Assembly (NCBI GenBank): GCA_013399305.1
Contig: VXAI01000082.1
Location: 724,131-788,130, forward strand
Reading direction: 5' to 3'
DNA length: 64,000 bases
DNA from: Rostratula benghalensis
Taxonomy: Eukaryota > Chordata > Aves > Charadriiformes > Rostratulidae
Below, in pieces: positions 34,101 through 43,600 of the stretch. Within the stretch, counting starts at the first letter, position 1. Every line of letters starts with the position of its first letter. The translations under genes and the position numbers were made by a program. The notes below the pieces were generated by a model. That model did not search any database. It was not told where the DNA came from and saw nothing but the letters and a program-made list of their open reading frames with translations.

Positions 34101-37100
34101 AGCATCATTGTACGCTGCGACAGAAACATAATATTCAGAGCTGCACTGGAGTGATGGCACCACGCAGGAGGCAGAAGATGTGTTACACTTCAGTTTCAAG
34201 AGCCCACTGGAGGCTGTCACACTGTAAGTTAGAGCTCCTTCTGATGGCATCCAAGAAACAATCGCTTTTAAAGCATCACTATTAAAAGCTACTTCAACAT
34301 CCACTGGTGCCTTAGGACCTACGGTATATCAGTTTGGAACACATAAATACAACTTAGTGTATGTCCTACATACACAATCTTTTTCATAACTTTTAAACTA
34401 AATACATTTTTTGTGGTGCAGAGCTTGCTCTTGCTCATATTAAAGTGACAGTCTTTTAAATAAATAGTTCTGATTGTACATCAACACAAAGCTTGCTGTT
34501 GAAACTCCTTGCCTTATTTTTATATTTGCTTCTCACAGTTAGGAAAATCCTCAAATCTGTCTAAGCTTGGGCCTTGTGTAACCCTTACTCAGGCCTGTCC
34601 CAAGTACAGCTTTAATCGTAGTTAATATTAAGCTTCAGTAATATTCATTAAACATAGCCCTGTCATCTGAGCTTTCATGAACTTTGAGATGGGATAAATA
34701 TTATAGGATCTGAAAAGCTACCCAATGTATCTTCAAAAAGCAGATCACAATCATACATATATAAAAATACTTCCCAGTGTATCTTTCTTTTTTTTCTTTT
34801 TTTTTTTTTTTAACTCTTACTTGGTTTTAGAAAAGAAAATTTCTTACTTGTTCTTTGGTTATATGTGAAATCATCTCCAGGGATCCCATTGATATTCCAG
34901 GCATATGCCTTGATAGTATAGAGAGTTCCTGGATCTAGATTTGTAAATATCAAGGAGGTATTGGTGGTGTTCTCTTTCAGCATTCTGCCCAAACCATCTG
35001 ACCTCATGAGGGACACAGAGAATCCAGCTGCCATGTACACAGCTTTCCAGCTCACTGCAATGGAGTCACAGCTCGGAGAACTGACAGACAGAACCGGAGC
35101 AGCCAGGACTGTTGAGAAAGAACACCAAGCAAGCTTTTGGTTTTTCAGTAATACTGTTTGAAAGGGTCAAGCTTAAAATGAATACACAGAAACAACAATC
35201 ACCACACTCTGGGAGATAAATTTAGCAACAACAAGACCAAAAATCAAGCAAGACTGGCAGCATAAATATGGAAACTGATTTGCTGTATCCGTTATGACCC
35301 CGCAGGTTTTGTAAAATGAATGTAACTCATACACGAAGTACGAAAGGTTGAGTGTGTAGAAGAATGAAAATCACCAAGAAGCTACTGCATTTCCTGTCCT
35401 CTAAGTTTACAGTGTCTTATAACTTTATATTTTTAGTTGTTTCTTAATTTCTTCCATTCCCTCAAGCTATGTCTTTTGTTAAAATAAAATTTGATTTTGT
35501 TGAAATAGAATACGTATATATATTCATACAAAATCTAGTAAAACTTCCTGTTAAGCACTTAACTTACAGTACTGTCATAAAGTAAACCATTAATTCAGAC
35601 TCTTGTCCTGGTCATTAAGACAGATGGCTGAAATCTAGTGCTGGAAAACTGGTATGAGAATGTGATCGATACAATTTAAGATACAAGAATATAATATTTC
35701 AGTACTGGTACATGCCTGGGATACACTGTTTGTGTTCTGTTAAAATAAAAAAAAAAATTAAAAAAGGATGCCTGCATGAATGCTTTATATTATCATACCA
35801 TTACAGTATTTGAAATACGAACTTAAAAGACCACCTGTTTTCACTTTTCTGAAAGGTGAAGGCTGGCTTTTTCCTCCTGAATTTATAGATCTGACAGTGA
35901 TTCTGTACAAGGTGGCAGGTTTCAGTCCTGTCACTGTGCCTGGAGAACTTGTAACTACAGTCTCAGTGAAGGAATCTCCATCTTGTGCAGTCAGCAGATA
36001 ACCAGTAGCCCCAGGTACTGCTCTCCATTCCACTGTGATACTGATGCTAAGTTTTGAATAAGCTTGGTCAATAACAGGTATGTCTGGAGCTAAAAATGGA
36101 AATAATGATAAACATATTGAAGCTGGGGAACTCAGCTCTGTGAAACGCTGAGTGCTCTAAACGTTTCACAAAGACGACGTGTAGGACAAATGGCACACAT
36201 TTTCTACGAATGTTTAAAATTTAAGTTAAAAAATTTAAATAACATCAACAACATACACAGAGCCTTGAGATATTCTAGACCAACCTTCCACTTTCAATAA
36301 AAATAATATAGTACCCTTGAAATCACTATTGAAATGTATCATTATTTAACCTAGGTTGCACTGTTATGCTACTCCATAGCCAATGGACTATACAGGATGT
36401 TTACAGAAAGCAATATACAAAGAAGAGGATGCTTATACAGAGCAGTCTGAAATAGGATGCTGAATCTTAGGCATTTCTATGTCAGAGAATGTCTGACACA
36501 AAAATGTCAGAGAATACAATAATTTAGTTTGGAAGGGACCATGGGAAGTCATCTTATCCACTCCCTGCTCAAAGCAGATATACTTAGATATACAGTAATG
36601 TAACATAATGACCAGGTATTGCAATTAAATGTTTTTCTATTATGCTATGCTGCAGGGCATTCTGAAAGAGCTCTTGTGCACTGCAGTCACAGAAGTTGCT
36701 GCAGAGGGTGTATTTCACAACCACAAGCAATTTATGTTCAATAATCAGGATTTTCAGACTAGTATCAGCACACGTAAAGCAAGGCCATGTATTGCAAGGC
36801 TGCAAAAGGCTTACTAAAAGAAAAAAAAAAAAAAAAGATAAACAGAAGGTGTATCCCACACAAAATTAAGAAAAGGAATAAAAAAAATATTTGGGACAAA
36901 AGTTTGAGCCTGGTGGCAAATTTATTTATAGCGAGGTGGCCAATTTGGGATTTCAGAGACCCTAGCAAGTATGTTTATGTAGATTCTTTTTCAATATGCA
37001 TCAAGTACTTACATGCTGTAAGTCCTTTTGTGAATGAAACAAAAGTATGGTTATCAGTATCAGTACTGAAAAATATGTACAGCTTCACATCTGCATTTGT

Positions 37101-39231
37101 AATGAAAGGGGAGGTGAATTGGAAAACTGCAGTCCGAGCAAGCTGTGCATGGCAGGTCAGGGAAACAAACACATTAATAGAAAGCAGAGGGGGAAAGGAG
37201 CTAATCATGCTGATACTGAACACAGTAGGAGAACCAGCAACAGGCTTCAACGGGAACTGCAGCTATTCCCTACCAGGGCAATGAAACAAGGGTAAAATCC
37301 CAGCCCTACTATAATCCCAGTCCCCCATAATTTTCCAGTCAATTGAATTTATACTTCACAAAGTTTCTCTTACCAACCTGTTGACTGCACAATCTGTGTT
37401 TCTGCCAGAATAAATCCATTCTTGTCAATGGCTTCTGCTTGTATAGCATAAATAGTGTTGGGAATTAATGAAGTTAGAGTTCCTTTAAGTGTAACTTCAC
37501 TAAAATGAACCAGTAACGAATGGCCTAAGGTATTCACAGCTGTAGCTGTGACTCTGTAAGAAGAGGCTCCTGAAAACTTGGGCCATCTGAGATAAATGCT
37601 CCGTGATGTCACATCATATGTAGACATAGAGAAACCTAAAAAAACCACAATCATTATCAAAAAATACCATTGCATTCATTCCTGAGTTTAGTCAAGTCTT
37701 GAAAAGAAGATTGTTCAGTGCCTTATCAAACATCTAAGTGACCTAATTTTCAGATGGTAGGCATTCCACTGAACTTGGAATGCTATTTCCCTTGTTCACT
37801 TGTAATCCATTAATTACTGTAATAACTGCTGCTCACTCACACAATATCATGTTGTGATGAAGGCTATTTTTCCTAAGGACCCCATATGCTATAGTCTAAT
37901 TATTTTAAAAAATACTGGGTATTATCCGTATGTGAATATACAGCCAGTGTCAGCAGTATTCCACACACAAATAGGATCAAATGCTTGTTTTGCAAATCAT
38001 GAAAAGAACACGGTACAGTTAAGTGTCCAGATACTGCACCAACATGTCTGCAACAACTAAGCATTTAAGACTCCTGATAATTCAGTATATGCAGGAACGT
38101 GTACTATCACCAGAGGATTTATTGTAATCTTGCATTCCTCATATTTCAAACTACTTGGTATTGAAATTTAAGGCAATAGGAGCTGTAAGCAGAAAATAAA
38201 ATATGAGATTGAAGAAAGTACAAAATTTTGTAAAACATTGGAAATATTTGTGCTCAGGAGATCACTATTCTTCTGTTGTGTTTTGTGGTGGGTTGTTTTT
38301 TTTGTTTTTTGGGTGTGGGTAGGTTTATTTTGTTTGGCTTTATTTTATAAAGATACAACAATTAATTGGGTGTAAATACGGGACGGTTTGGATCCCATTT
38401 GTAGCACAATTATGTAGGCAATGGACAGCACAATTTGTCCAGCTGAGTGCCCTCCCTGGTTCACACTAGCATTAAGCCATGAGTGGGTCTGTCAGATTCT
38501 TGTGCAACTGTCCAACAGAACTGGGATTCGTAAGAATTAGGTTTAAAATTTATAAAGATATCAGCATAGATTTTTAAGAACTCAAACTTGGAAACATTTT
38601 TTGTTTATAAAGCTGCTAGAACTTACAGAATGTTTTATTAGAAATCAGAAGTGTGTTTTCTCTTCAGACCCATTCAAAAATAAACATTTTGAAGATTTAC
38701 CTGTGTTAGCTGAAAAGATCTGAAAAGGAAGATGTAAAAAAAATTAGAAATACAAACCAAAATATTTAATTTGGAAAATTAAAAATGAATAATGTTAGTA
38801 ACAACAACATCTTAAAATGTTAGATTTTTAAGACACACGTTACTGATATGATGTATTTGCTCAGATTCTTTTAGCATGGAAAGTTTATGTAATCAATGAG
38901 ATTGGGTACATATATGCAGATTTTACTACTTCATTTTCCTCTCTGAATCTGCATATTGATACAGTTTTCAGTTGTTGACAGCCTTTGAAAGACCCTGGGT
39001 CCTAATATACTATTTTTCAGTCACTTGTAAGCACTGCAAAAGCATAATAGTATCAAGACATGAATGTAGAAGTGGGTGTCAGATAATCTACCTTTTAGCT
39101 TACTTTTACAAAGAGCACAGAATCATTCTTGAAAACAGTTTTAAAGCAAATGAGTTAGGTACACTCACCATTTCTAGGCAGCTTAAAAGCAGTCCAATAA
39201 ATATTACTGATTTACTGTTTGCACCACACAT
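28092..39231 (-). CDS. FNDC7: Fibronectin type III domain-containing protein 7, complete model of 12 coding exons
   Basis: Exons in transcript order: 39231-39169, 38719-38701, 37635-37378, 36089-35835, 35108-34848, 34318-34061, 32676-32422, 31504-31247, 30401-30147, 29309-29055, 28483-28223, 28108-28092. All phases fit and give about 804 residues. A signal peptide (hydrophobic Val-Ile-Phe-Ile-Gly-Leu-Leu-Leu) is followed by nine FN3 domains of 85-87 residues, each encoded by one exon entered and left in phase 1. Each shows the FN3 pattern of an early Trp and a late Tyr-x-Ile/Val-x-Val/Ala. Domains 4-9 add conserved cysteines. Identification as FNDC7 rests on the tandem FN3 structure and the location between PRPF38B and STXBP3. 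Function is unknown; a secreted or surface protein is predicted. No membrane segment was found. The start ATG, microexon and last exon are the least certain parts. Confidence 0.88.
28223..28483 (-). CDS. FNDC7: FNDC7 exon 11, FN3 domain 9
   Basis: 261 bp, phase 1-1, donor GTAAAA. It begins Ala-Cys-Cys-Pro-Ser and has a Cys pair around Cys-Thr-Pro-Ser-Ser-Gly-Leu-Ser-His-Cys, then Pro-Cys-Gly-Asp-Val-Tyr-Thr-Val. Confidence 0.88.
28500..29040 (-). other. FNDC7: FNDC7 intron 10
   Basis: AT-rich intron sequence with nothing further recognised. Confidence 0.6.
29055..29309 (-). CDS. FNDC7: FNDC7 exon 10, FN3 domain 8
   Basis: 255 bp, phase 1-1. It begins Pro-Cys-Cys-Pro-Asn-Glu and contains Cys-Gly-Thr-Asn-Tyr-Thr-Val-Ser-Leu. 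The in-phase donor is GTAGGT; a second GT (GTAAAT) lies four bases downstream and would shift the frame. Confidence 0.86.
30147..30401 (-). CDS. FNDC7: FNDC7 exon 9, FN3 domain 7
   Basis: 255 bp, phase 1-1, acceptor ATTTCAG, donor GTATGT. It begins Pro-Cys-Ser-Pro-Glu; Cys-Thr-Ser-Ser-Gly-Asn-Ser-Cys and Pro-Cys-Gly-Ser mark the Cys pattern shared by domains 4-9. Confidence 0.9.
30480..30915 (+). repeat. Possible solo LTR in FNDC7 intron 8
   Basis: A TATAAATA box at about 30783 is followed 20-25 bases later by AATAAAA (about 30809) and then a T/C-rich stretch (30840-30905), a promoter/polyA spacing seen in LTRs. No convincing TG...CA termini or target duplication could be fixed, so both boundaries and the call are tentative. 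Confidence 0.25.
31247..31504 (-). CDS. FNDC7: FNDC7 exon 8, FN3 domain 6, CpG-rich
   Basis: 258 bp, phase 1-1, donor GTACTA. It begins Pro-Cys-Cys-Pro-Gly-Asp and ends Ala-Pro-Thr-Arg-Val-Ala-Thr. Base composition is unlike the other eight domain exons: very GC-rich, with about 30 CpG by hand count and Ala/Arg/Gly-rich codon use, while the introns on both sides are AT-rich. Confidence 0.9.
31860..32240 (-). repeat. CR1 LINE copy in FNDC7 intron 7
   Basis: Antisense CR1 with its 3' end at the left ('ggttggaagggaccttaaag') and, on the minus strand, a remnant of the ORF2 C terminus (Leu-Arg-Glu-Leu-Gly-Leu-Phe-Ser-Leu-Glu-Lys-Arg-Arg-Leu). It has the same transcriptional orientation as FNDC7. 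Confidence 0.9.
32422..32676 (-). CDS. FNDC7: FNDC7 exon 7, FN3 domain 5
   Basis: 255 bp, phase 1-1, acceptor TTTTTCAG, donor GTAAGT. It contains Val-Ser-Trp-Ser-Ser-Val, Cys-Asn-Thr-Ser-His-Thr-Gln-Cys and Tyr-Phe-Ile-Ser-Val-Phe-Ala-Tyr-Asn. Confidence 0.9.
32932..32989. repeat. Perfect 29-bp tandem duplication in FNDC7 intron 6
   Basis: Two adjacent identical 29-base copies (32932-32960 and 32961-32989), beginning 'aaggagtccctg' and ending 'cagtgac'. Identity without any change suggests a recent duplication or an assembly artefact. Confidence 0.9.
32990..34040 (-). other. FNDC7: FNDC7 intron 6, remainder
   Basis: No further exon or repeat recognised. An open frame at 33657-33896 on the plus strand has no features. 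Confidence 0.6.
34061..34318 (-). CDS. FNDC7: FNDC7 exon 6, FN3 domain 4
   Basis: 258 bp, phase 1-1, acceptor CCGTAG, donor GTATGT. It contains Val-Ser-Trp-Met-Pro, Cys-Asn-Thr-Ser-Ser-Ala-Ser-Cys and Tyr-Tyr-Val-Ser-Val-Ala-Ala-Tyr. It is the first domain in the protein with the Cys pattern. Confidence 0.9.
34848..35108 (-). CDS. FNDC7: FNDC7 exon 5, FN3 domain 3
   Basis: 261 bp, phase 1-1, acceptor TCAACAG, donor GTAAGA. It contains Val-Ser-Trp-Lys-Ala-Val and Leu-Asp-Pro-Gly-Thr-Leu-Tyr-Thr-Ile-Lys-Ala-Tyr-Ala. It lacks the Cys pattern of later domains; an Asn-Thr-Thr-Asn-Thr-Ser run offers glycosylation sites. Confidence 0.9.
35835..36089 (-). CDS. FNDC7: FNDC7 exon 4, FN3 domain 2
   Basis: 255 bp, phase 1-1, acceptor TTTTTAG, donor GTGGTC. 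It contains Val-Glu-Trp-Arg-Ala-Val-Pro-Gly-Ala and Leu-Lys-Pro-Ala-Thr-Leu-Tyr-Arg-Ile-Thr-Val-Arg, a classical FN3 pattern. Confidence 0.9.
36505..36590 (-). repeat. Short CR1 LINE remnant in FNDC7 intron 3
   Basis: 'tttggaagggaccatgggaa', 'catcttatccactccctgct' and 'caaagcag' follow the antisense CR1 3' region with divergence; only about 80 bases are recognisable. Confidence 0.5.
37378..37635 (-). CDS. FNDC7: FNDC7 exon 3, FN3 domain 1
   Basis: 258 bp, phase 1-1. It contains Ile-Tyr-Leu-Arg-Trp-Pro and Leu-Ile-Pro-Asn-Thr-Ile-Tyr-Ala-Ile-Gln-Ala-Glu-Ala. The in-phase donor is GTTGGT; GTAAGA lies four bases downstream and would shift the frame. Confidence 0.88.
37636..39168 (-). other. FNDC7: FNDC7 introns 1 and 2
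   Basis: Apart from the microexon at 38701-38719 no coding sequence was recognised. A G/T-rich low-complexity stretch lies at about 38285-38340. Confidence 0.6.
38701..38719 (-). CDS. FNDC7: FNDC7 exon 2, 19-nt microexon
   Basis: Acceptor CTTTTCAG and donor GTAAAT flank 19 bases encoding Ile-Phe-Ser-Ala-Asn-Thr plus one base. It converts the phase-0 end of exon 1 into the phase-1 entry of the first FN3 exon; without it the two do not join in frame. It covers the likely signal-peptidase site (after Phe-Ser-Ala). Confidence 0.72.
39169..39231 (-). CDS. FNDC7: FNDC7 exon 1, start codon and signal peptide
   Basis: 21 codons from ATG (39231-39229) to a GTGAGT donor. The peptide has a short polar N region with Lys and a hydrophobic core (Val-Ile-Phe-Ile-Gly-Leu-Leu-Leu-Ser-Cys-Leu). 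An upstream open frame continues to 39345 with no ATG nearer than its own start; the chosen ATG gives the best signal peptide. Confidence 0.7.
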
Positions 39232-39869
39232 CTTGTCAGAACTTTGTTCCAGCCTCTGCAAGGGGGATGAGCTCGGGCTGATGCCTGCTGTCACCAGTAA
39301 TATTTTGCAGTGGTGCTGTAACCATAGGTTTACTCCTTGAGACAAGAGGAGGTGAGGTCACATAAGGGAGGCCCTCCCCTGCTGGACCATGGCCATCACC
39401 AAAACAATGGAGGAATGAGTCCCACAGCTGCCAATTTTTAGGCAGGCAGGTGGTGGTGGTGATGCTTTTCCCCCTTCTGTTACAGGATGCAGACTCTGCA
39501 TTGCTTGTATGAGATTAATAAAGTAATCAAGCCCAATGTAAATTCAGAATTTGCTGTTCAGCTTGGTATCTATTGCCATTTTTGTCCACTTAGAAAGATC
39601 TTGTTTTTCTGTCATGAATGATGCCCTCACCCTACTGTCCTTCGAATGGAACACTGTCATACTGACTGGGAAACATTCTTTTCTCATGCTTTGTGTTGTG
39701 GAAAGAAAGGATTTTCTCTCATTTCTTCACAATTCACACCAGTCACTAGTTCCCCTTCGACAACATGCCTTTAAGCCTTTGAACTGTAATTTCTGACAGA
39801 TGATTTTAGGTGTCAGGCGGCAGTATCTTCCTTTGAACTGATGGTGCTTTTTTCAGTGGTTTACACGAA

Positions 39870-40620
39870 CGTAACAGGGACCCGGGGGGCTGTTTTTATG
39901 AGGGAGCCTGGGCGGCGAGGAGAGTTTTACACCCCGAGGTGACCCGGGACCACGTCAGGTTCCGCGGCTGCTCCCCACACCCTACAAGGAGCCCGCCTCA
40001 GGGCTCGGCTCCCACCGGGCCGGGCTCACCTTCTGCCGAGCAAAAGGACGCTCCCACCTGAGGGGACGAGCCCTTGGTCAGCGAGCGCTTCCCCAGCGGG
40101 ACTTTCAGGTCCCATCATGGCAGAGAAAGGGGGCCGGTCCTGGGGCTGGCACGGCTCCTGAGGGGCTGGCACGGCTGGTGGGAGCCCGCCCCACAGAGGC
40201 GCTGCACCCCACCTCCGCCGCTGCCGCCGCCTCTGAAGAGGGCGCGGCGGGGCCGGGCTGCGGAGCGGAAGGGAGTGCCGCGGCGGTGGGGCTGGCCAGC
40301 AAGATGGCGCCGGCGGTGCGGGGGCTGAAGAGATTGGTGTGGCAGAGTGAGTGTGGGGTGTCGTTCCGTCGCCCCCTTCTCGCCGCCATCGGGGCTAGGA
40401 AGCGGCTTGCGGCCGCTTGGCGGACGGCGGTGCGGGCTGCTCGGCTGCCCGGGAGCGTTCACGGCTGTGTTTGGACCGGGGGTCCCTCTTGGGGTCGGGG
40501 GTCCTCCTGGCGCGGCGTGGGGGCGCTTAAGGAGCCGCGCTGCGTACCGAGGCTGGGGCGGGTGAGCCGCGCTGGGCCCGGTCTCTGTGAGGAGCCCAGC
40601 GTGAGGTAGAAGCTGGAGGT
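39870..40620. promoter_or_regulatory. STXBP3: CpG island between FNDC7 and STXBP3 start sites
   Basis: GC content and CpG density rise sharply over this interval. The STXBP3 start codon lies inside it within AAGATGGCGCC (40301-40311), a YY1-type motif overlapping the ATG, with A at -3 and G at +4 (strong Kozak context). FNDC7 begins about 1.07 kb away on the opposite strand, so the island could serve both genes, but its centre favours STXBP3. No TATA box is evident for STXBP3. Confidence 0.65.
40304..40346 (+). CDS. STXBP3: STXBP3 exon 1 (residues 1-14)
   Basis: ATG in a strong Kozak context inside the CpG island; encodes [14 protein letters not shown]; donor GTGAGT. The frame stays open upstream, but no in-frame ATG precedes this one. 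Confidence 0.94.
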
Positions 40621-43600
40621 GGCTGCTCTTTCCCAACTCTCTCGGTTCGTTGGGTGGCGGGAGGCGACCGCCCCGTCTTGCGGCGGTACCGTGGGTGCCT
40701 GCAGTAGTAGCACCTGGATGGAAACGTTTTTGCCTCTTGACACAAGGGTGAACCATACAGGATATGGCTGGCCACGCCAGCTCTTGAAGAGATTAAACTG
40801 AAGTCAGGTCTTCCAGGGCTTCCCTATTGCTCCCGAAATGGCAGTTCTGGAGAGTGCTCCTGGCCTCGGAAGGGGATGTCTGGTTGTCTGTGACAAAGTG
40901 GCACTGCCAGCTTTGTGTTGGGCTTCGTGGTTTTCAGAAGGCAAAAGAGGAAGGTGTCCCCAGGTACTTTAATAAACGAACTGCAGGTTTTTACGACCAT
41001 GTTCAGGAACAGGTTCTGCCAGTGTTAAAGTTGTAACCACACCACGGCTTAGTGGAGTAGAAGGGCGGAGAGCATTTTAAGTATGGTGAGACCTTTGGGG
41101 AAAGGCATTAATAGCCACCTCATGCCAGATTTAATTGTACTAAGTCTGTGACTCCGTGAGCAGCTCAGCCAGCCCAGTGACTCTCTGTTTCTGAAATGGG
41201 AAGGTCCTGCTGCCGCCTTGTCTTGTTTTCCTCCTCTGCTCCCACCTGCAAGCTCCAGTCTGCTTGCTTGTGTTGCTGGAAGAGGAAAAAAAAAAGGGGA
41301 GAAGAAGGAAAGCGGAATGTTCCTGTGGTGTTCAGTCCTTGATTGCTGGTATCTGTACCCTGCTCGCATGCGTTAGGTACCTTTGTTTATAACTTGACCT
41401 TTAGAAATACCCACTTTTGCTTCTTTGCTTATGCTGTCTTGCTCTGTTAAGTCATTTGTGCCTTTGATGGTGAAGTGATTGATTTGTCCAGAGGGGTTTT
41501 GCATAATACTTGGACCTTATAGAATGACAGAATAGTAGGGGTTGGACAGGACCCCTGGAGATTACCTAGTCCGAGCCTCCTGCCAAAGCAGGTTCATCTA
41601 GAGCAAGTTGCACAGGATGGCGTCCTGGTGGGTTTTCAGTATTTCCAGAGCAGGAGACGCCACAGCCCCTCTGGGCAGCCTGTTCCTGTGCTCTGACATC
41701 CAAAAACTAAAGATGTTTTTCTGGACATCACTGAAAAGAGTCTGTCCCCATCTTCTTGACACCCACCCTTTAGATATTTATAACCATTGATGACATCCCC
41801 TCATGGTCTTTTCTCCAGGCTAAACGGACCCAGGCTTCTCAGCCTTTCCTCCTAAGAGTTGCTCTAGTCCCTTGATCGTCTTTGTAGCCCTCTGCTGGAC
41901 TCTCTCTAGGGCAGAATAGAAGGGAAGGATAACTTCCCTTGACCTGCTGGCCACACTTTTTAATGCACCCCAGGATACTATTGGCCTTCTGGGCTGCAAG
42001 GGCACGTTGCTGGCTCACGGTCAACTTGTTGTTGCCCACCAGGACTCCCGTGTCCCTCTCTGCAGAGCTGCTTTCCAGCAGGTCAGCCCCTAACCTGTAG
42101 TGGTACACCTGTTTATTCCTCCCCCACTGCAGAACCCTGTACTTGCCCTCGTTGATCTTAATTAGGTTACTCTCTGCCCAGCTCTCTGGCTTGTCCAGGC
42201 CTCTCTGAATGGCAACACAGCCTGCTGGTGTGTCAGCCGTTCCTCCCAGTTCTGTGTCATCAGCAAGGTTGCTGAGGGTATATGCTGTCCCCTTATCCGG
42301 GTTGTTGATGAATATGTTGAACAAGACTGGGCCCAGAACTGACTCCCAGAGGAACTCCAGCAGTTGCAGGCCTCCAGCTGGACTCTGTGCCAATGATTAC
42401 AGCCCTCTGCGCTCTGCCACTCAGCTGGTTCTTAATCTACCTCACTGTCCACTCAATCTAACCCACGCTTCTTAAGCTTACGTATGAGGGTGTTACAGGG
42501 GATGGTGTGAGAAGCCTTGCCGAAGTTGAGGTGGACAACATTCACTGCTGCTCTCCCCTCATCTGGCCAGCCATTATGGGTGGCTTTCAGATCGGTCAAG
42601 CATGATAGCCTTAAAAGGAGGCAACTTGATCAAAACACTCGTGTGCTGTTGCAGCGTATAAGGACTTTTGAAAACAGTATTGCCAGTGTGGACAAAACTG
42701 CAAGGAAGAAAGATGTGAGCAGTGTGAAAGTATAGGAAGAAAGATTAGAGCAAGAAAGATGGAGCAGCGTGAATAATAAAATATTTATATTGCAAACTTT
42801 GTAAAAAAGGAAGCTGCTTCTGAAAAGAATGCTTTGTTAGATAACTAGTTACTCTTATCTTTCCAAAACTACAACAACAATGGAAATCACTGACGTTGTA
42901 GACATTGTCTGGCACTTTGTGTATGGATAATTCAAGGCCATGAGCTGCTGTTTTCTAATGTTTCAGCAAACATGGAGTTTTTAAAGGCTGGTTTGTCTGA
43001 GAATAATATGTCAACAATGCTGGTGCTTCATGTAGCAGCTTCTTGCCAGTGTGTATCTCATTCCTGTTGTGTGAACAGGCAAAGAAATTGTACCTGTGTA
43101 GTGTGTACAAAGAATGTTGTACCTGTGCGCTGGCATGGTGCTCTTAAAAACCTAAAACCCCTTCTTTTGAAAGCCCTTGCTGTAAGGTACAATTTTAGGC
43201 TGAACCAATTCAGAAGTGTGTGAAAAGGTTATTTCACCAAAGCTTATTGTCAGTGAAGTTCACGGTTTTGGGGGATCAGGAAGCTACCTGTACTTGGCAG
43301 GTTCCTGGGAATAAAATTAACTATATACTGTACCTGTATGTGTAAATAATGTTATTTCCACAAGGAATTAAATCTTTAGGGTTTGTTTTGGGGTTTTGTT
43401 TTTGGGTTGTTTTTTTTTTTTTTTGCAACTTTAAAGCATGTTATAGATTCTAGCCTAGCCATAGATATCTATATTAATTTTTAGAAATGATTCAGCAGCT
43501 CTACAACTTTATTTTCCAGAGTGCTTTCTTCCAGTGAAAGCTCTTCTAGGCCTTTCTTCAGGAAGTGTGGGATAAATGAGCCATTAACTATGTCAAGGTG

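Noticed and set aside
36787..37284. 165-codon plus-strand frame
   Set aside because: Lies in an FNDC7 intron and partly opposite poly-A; composition and lack of similarity point to chance.
40178..40303. N-terminal extension of STXBP3 in the same frame
   Set aside because: The frame is open upstream, but no in-frame ATG exists and family members start at the ATG at 40304.
40105..40775. Several frames of 80-213 codons on both strands around the STXBP3 start
   Set aside because: CpG-island shadows; only the short frame from 40304 joins to the downstream exons.
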